From the NCBI GenBank assembly GCA_900708905.1, contig CAADRB010000037.1:493188-557187 (forward strand): a DNA stretch of 64,000 nucleotides. The letters run 5' to 3'. Below are positions 60,792 to 64,000 of this stretch, in pieces. The position numbers and the translations under genes are program-made. The stretch comes from Hymenolepis diminuta. Taxonomy: Eukaryota; Platyhelminthes; Cestoda; Cyclophyllidea; Hymenolepididae. Within the stretch, counting starts at the first letter, position 1, and every line of letters begins with the position of its first letter. The notes below the pieces were generated by a model. The model made no database searches. It saw only the letters and a list, made by a program, of their open reading frames with translations, and was not told where the DNA came from.

Positions 60792-63700
60792 CTAAAAAAT
60801 GGTGAATAAAAACGCATCAAATTAAACGTTTGAGCACCTTTTTCAGATTAATAAACGTAAAAAAAGCAAACTAATAAGATAAGTTAAGTTGAAATCAACA
60901 CAATAAAAGCGGACGTACATCCATCTTATAAAGAAGGATGGTTTTTTTTATTATTAAACAACCTAAGGGATTATGGGAGCAGAATGGCTACGTGGGAGAA
61001 AGCTATATTTCAAAACCGACAACATTCAAAGCGAACTTACGGTCATTTAAAAGATAATAGTGAACAAATGTTATAAAATAAAAAAATACAGTTTTAGTAT
61101 AAAGTAAAAGAAAGTATTGACCACCATCTTAAGTTTCAGGAGATGTTTTCATTCCAATTTCAGATATGATATATGGAAGGATGAGCTTAACAATCGCTGG
61201 TCTCAAGCAGCTGGTCTTCATGCTTGTAAGAGTAAGGGCGAACCATATCCACACGGGTTCTACTACTAGGCTTCCTGGCCAGCTATGCATTCCCCTACGC
61301 GTACAGGAAAACTTGGTTTATTTCAACTAATGTGAAGCTAGTTCACATAAATCAGCTTCATCCAGAGTGTACATCAGTGTGCAACAGAGATTGGTGATAT
61401 TTCGTTACTGTGTACCTGGTAATAAAATCACTCCATTGTCAGAAAAATAATAAGTCTCCATATCCAGACAGTCTGTATAAACTGCTGTAGTTGCTTAATT
61501 AAGGGACGAAGAGAAACCGTGGTTTGAAATAACGAATCATCTCCCATCTTCTCTTCGGATAGGAGCCACAGGAGGCAGAGTTTAACTTGATGGATAGTAT
61601 AAATACATAATTACTATAAACCATGACCGGTTTAACGTCGATTAGGCTAGGACAACGATGTGCGCCGACGATACCTCCATGGTTCAACGCCTGCCAGTGA
61701 TTTAAAAGACCTCGTTAATAATAGAACAACGTCATATTCTCAGCTCAATACGGGTATCGAAGAGCACTTTCTTTCCATTAGCTTAAGCATAATAAATATA
61801 ACAAAACGGTTTTCAAAATATTACGTAATTAAACGAGAAAATGTAAGAAAATTAGATGTGGAATTTTCAGGAACAATAACGTTCGTTTATTTAAAAATAG
61901 TATCGAGAATATGAATTAAACAAAAGGATGCATGACTCACAAAATCTAGTAAGTTGAAGAACTCTGCGAGATTCAATAAAAACCTTTCTCTTCATTACAT
62001 TATTCATTTTCAGCTTAGACTTGTAGCATTTAATTCAGAAGTTCATGTTCACGAAAATATTTCCTCTACATTTCGTTGAACTGCTTTGAATTTTCACTAA
62101 TTAGACGAAATTACACATCCGGGAGCGCAAGAAACAAGGAAAGTGATTGCACGGCCAATTTCTTGCTTACACCCTTGTAAGCCAAGAGAGCTCGAGTAGG
62201 AGTTAGTACTAGGTTTTTTTCAACCTTCAACAGTCCCTAAGGCAATTGTACGATAAAGGGGTAAGCATCTCAGTGAGTGTTACCATTAATTAGAGGGGGA
62301 TAATGGAGCTGAATAGCAAATTGCCACCGGCATTACATTCTGAGGGGCATTTCTCATTGCTTGCTCCCCCATCTCCACTTAATCCTTTATAAATACATAC
62401 TTAAGTCGTAACAATGCATAATACGTGGATCTGGATAAAATAACACGGAATTTGCATGTTGCTATCATGGGGCTTAATTTTCCCCGGCGTTTCCCAAATG
62501 GCAGGATTAGAGTGAGCGGGAATGGGGTATAAAATAACCCTAATTATCTTCTAAAATAACGCACTGAGCGAGCGCGATTAGGATAAACATAAACACCCAG
62601 CAGAAGAGAGTAACCATAACGCACAGTGGCTATTAGCCCAGCATATAATTATAAAACCACCCCCATAAAAACCAATTATGAATGAATGTGAGGATTGGAA
62701 AGAAAACACAGTCGTAATCAGACCTTTGTATGCATCTTCCGGGTCAGGATAGGGGGTTGTTTACCGCACTAAAACCGTCTTCACGAAATGTTGCTGCGTT
62801 TATCACTCTCTCCCCCCCCCCTCTCTCTCCCTCTCGATATCCAAATAGTCACGTGCTTTTTTGTCTGTGCTGAACAGTTAAACACGTAGTCTACGAATAT
62901 GTCCATGTACAGATGCAAGATGTGCGCAAGATGTGAAAGCGTCTACGAGCGACCTTGAAATGACCATGAGATACCAGCACGGCGACATAGTCTCGCTGCA
63001 GCGGTAGGCCTCTCCTTAAATGATACAAGACAATAACTAATGGGGCATAGTTACCCCGTTTCTGGAATGGATGGAGAGAGAGAGTCAAGGAAGTTACAGT
63101 CTTAATCCCTCTACTTAAAACGAATCGTGTTTGCAGCTATGTGAAGCGGAAGAGAAAAAATTAATAAGCGAGACACAAAGATGAGGACAATGTAAAACAT
63201 AATCGAATTGACTTCTGCAGAACAAGGGCAACTACTCTGAAATTAAATGAAATTATACTTTTTCTACAACCTAGCCTCATGATAGGGAGAAAGGTAGGGT
63301 AGTCTGTTCAACATATTATCGTTCATAAAATTTAGTATCTTAGAGAAGATTTCGCCGTACATTTATTTAGGCATAATAAATCCACTAGTTAAACCCTCTA
63401 TTCTCTAAGCACCACAAAGGCCGATATTCATTTCTGCCTGGTATATAGATTAATTAATACTGTTGTGGTAGCAAACGGTCAGTGGTGCATATACATAAAG
63501 TAACGCACATATTCAATAATATACAATGCATTTAGGTACGTGCAAAATGAGAACAGGGTCTTGTACCGATCATATTGCGGTCAACCGTTGCACATCTGCC
63601 AAGTTAGAGGTCAGGATGACTAACCGTACTGGCTAAAAGTAAAAGATTGCGAGCATCTCAACAAAGTGGTTCCAGGATGCTATTTCTCAGCCCAATATGA

Positions 63701-64000
63701 ACAATGAAAAGCATTTCCCTGTTAAATCAGAGATCACAAGATCGATTTTCATGGGTCCACATTTAGTGATGTAAATGGCACATCGTACTAATTAATTACG
63801 GTCATAGACTACTGGTAAATGCGAGCTCCGAAATACCCTCTCTGTAGCGAAATTAATTATTGGTAACACTTATTCTAATGGACTTAGAAATTTACCTCAC
63901 TTGACTTAAGAGTTATTTTTTACAATTAAATGAGATAACAACTGACTGTCCACCTTAGTTTTCGACCTCAATAAAGAGAAGCGCAGTTGAGATGCCATCC
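60792..64000. other. Upstream of the last bHLH exon found
   Basis: The missing N-terminal exons of the bHLH gene should lie here or beyond the window. I searched the minus strand for the expected His-Asn and Lys/Arg codons of the basic region and found no convincing exon. No other gene was seen. Confidence 0.4.
62806..62836 (+). repeat. Pyrimidine tract (C-run and CT repeat)
   Basis: CTCTCT, ten C, then CT repeats. The minus strand is a pure purine tract, which could form a triplex and could act as a promoter element for an upstream bHLH-gene exon. That role is speculative. Confidence 0.7.

Noticed and set aside
1..64000. Autonomous transposon, reverse transcriptase, integrase, viral gene, CRISPR array or rRNA
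   Set aside because: No frame shows the expected motifs (YxDD, DDE, zinc knuckle). There is no regular direct-repeat array and no rRNA core sequence.

Overview
The window reads as AT-rich nuclear DNA of an invertebrate animal. Its genes are split by GT-AG introns, several of them only 34 to 43 bases long, and there are long intergenic stretches, degenerate repeats, and no operons or bacterial signals. Clustered ultra-short introns, base composition and gene structure fit a parasitic flatworm (tapeworm or fluke) best. That is an inference: no sequence in the window proves the taxon.

Two conserved multi-exon genes dominate, both on the minus strand. The first (30923-43750) is a complete orthologue of DCAF1 (VprBP), the substrate receptor of CUL4-DDB1 ubiquitin ligases. 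I reconstructed 19 coding exons that keep one reading frame for 1586 residues, against about 1507 in human. They hold the armadillo-like N-terminal region, a LisH motif, a WD40 domain with two WDxR motifs, and an acidic tail. The second (48088-60791, open at its 5' end) encodes a basic helix-loop-helix factor most like the MiT/TFE (MITF/TFEB/HLH-30) family, with a long Gly/Pro/Ser-rich C-terminus. One of its introns uses a GC-AG pair.

The left half (1-30 kb) is gene-poor. The clearest gene there is a single-exon secreted protein (28338-28772) with a signal peptide, three N-glycosylation sequons and a basic Pro/Arg/Phe-rich C-terminus, bracketed by a TATA-like element and an AATAAA signal. A small two-exon frame at 24928-25097 and a possible terminal exon at 27502-27736 are plausible but unproven.

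The most unusual structure is at 22.9-24.0 kb. A non-processed, frameshifted copy of the last DCAF1 exon, with part of the preceding intron and 3' flank, lies on the plus strand about 7 kb from its parent. It is flanked by a 114-base inverted repeat, and both arms retain a similar open peptide behind a splice-acceptor-like TTTCAG. Around it are dispersed repeats: a roughly 320-base family with a conserved terminal hairpin (13.8 and 24.2 kb), a 150-200-base family (5.8, 14.9, 15.1 and 34.0 kb), and tRNA-like SINE fragments. I found no intact transposon, reverse transcriptase, rRNA, functional tRNA or CRISPR array.
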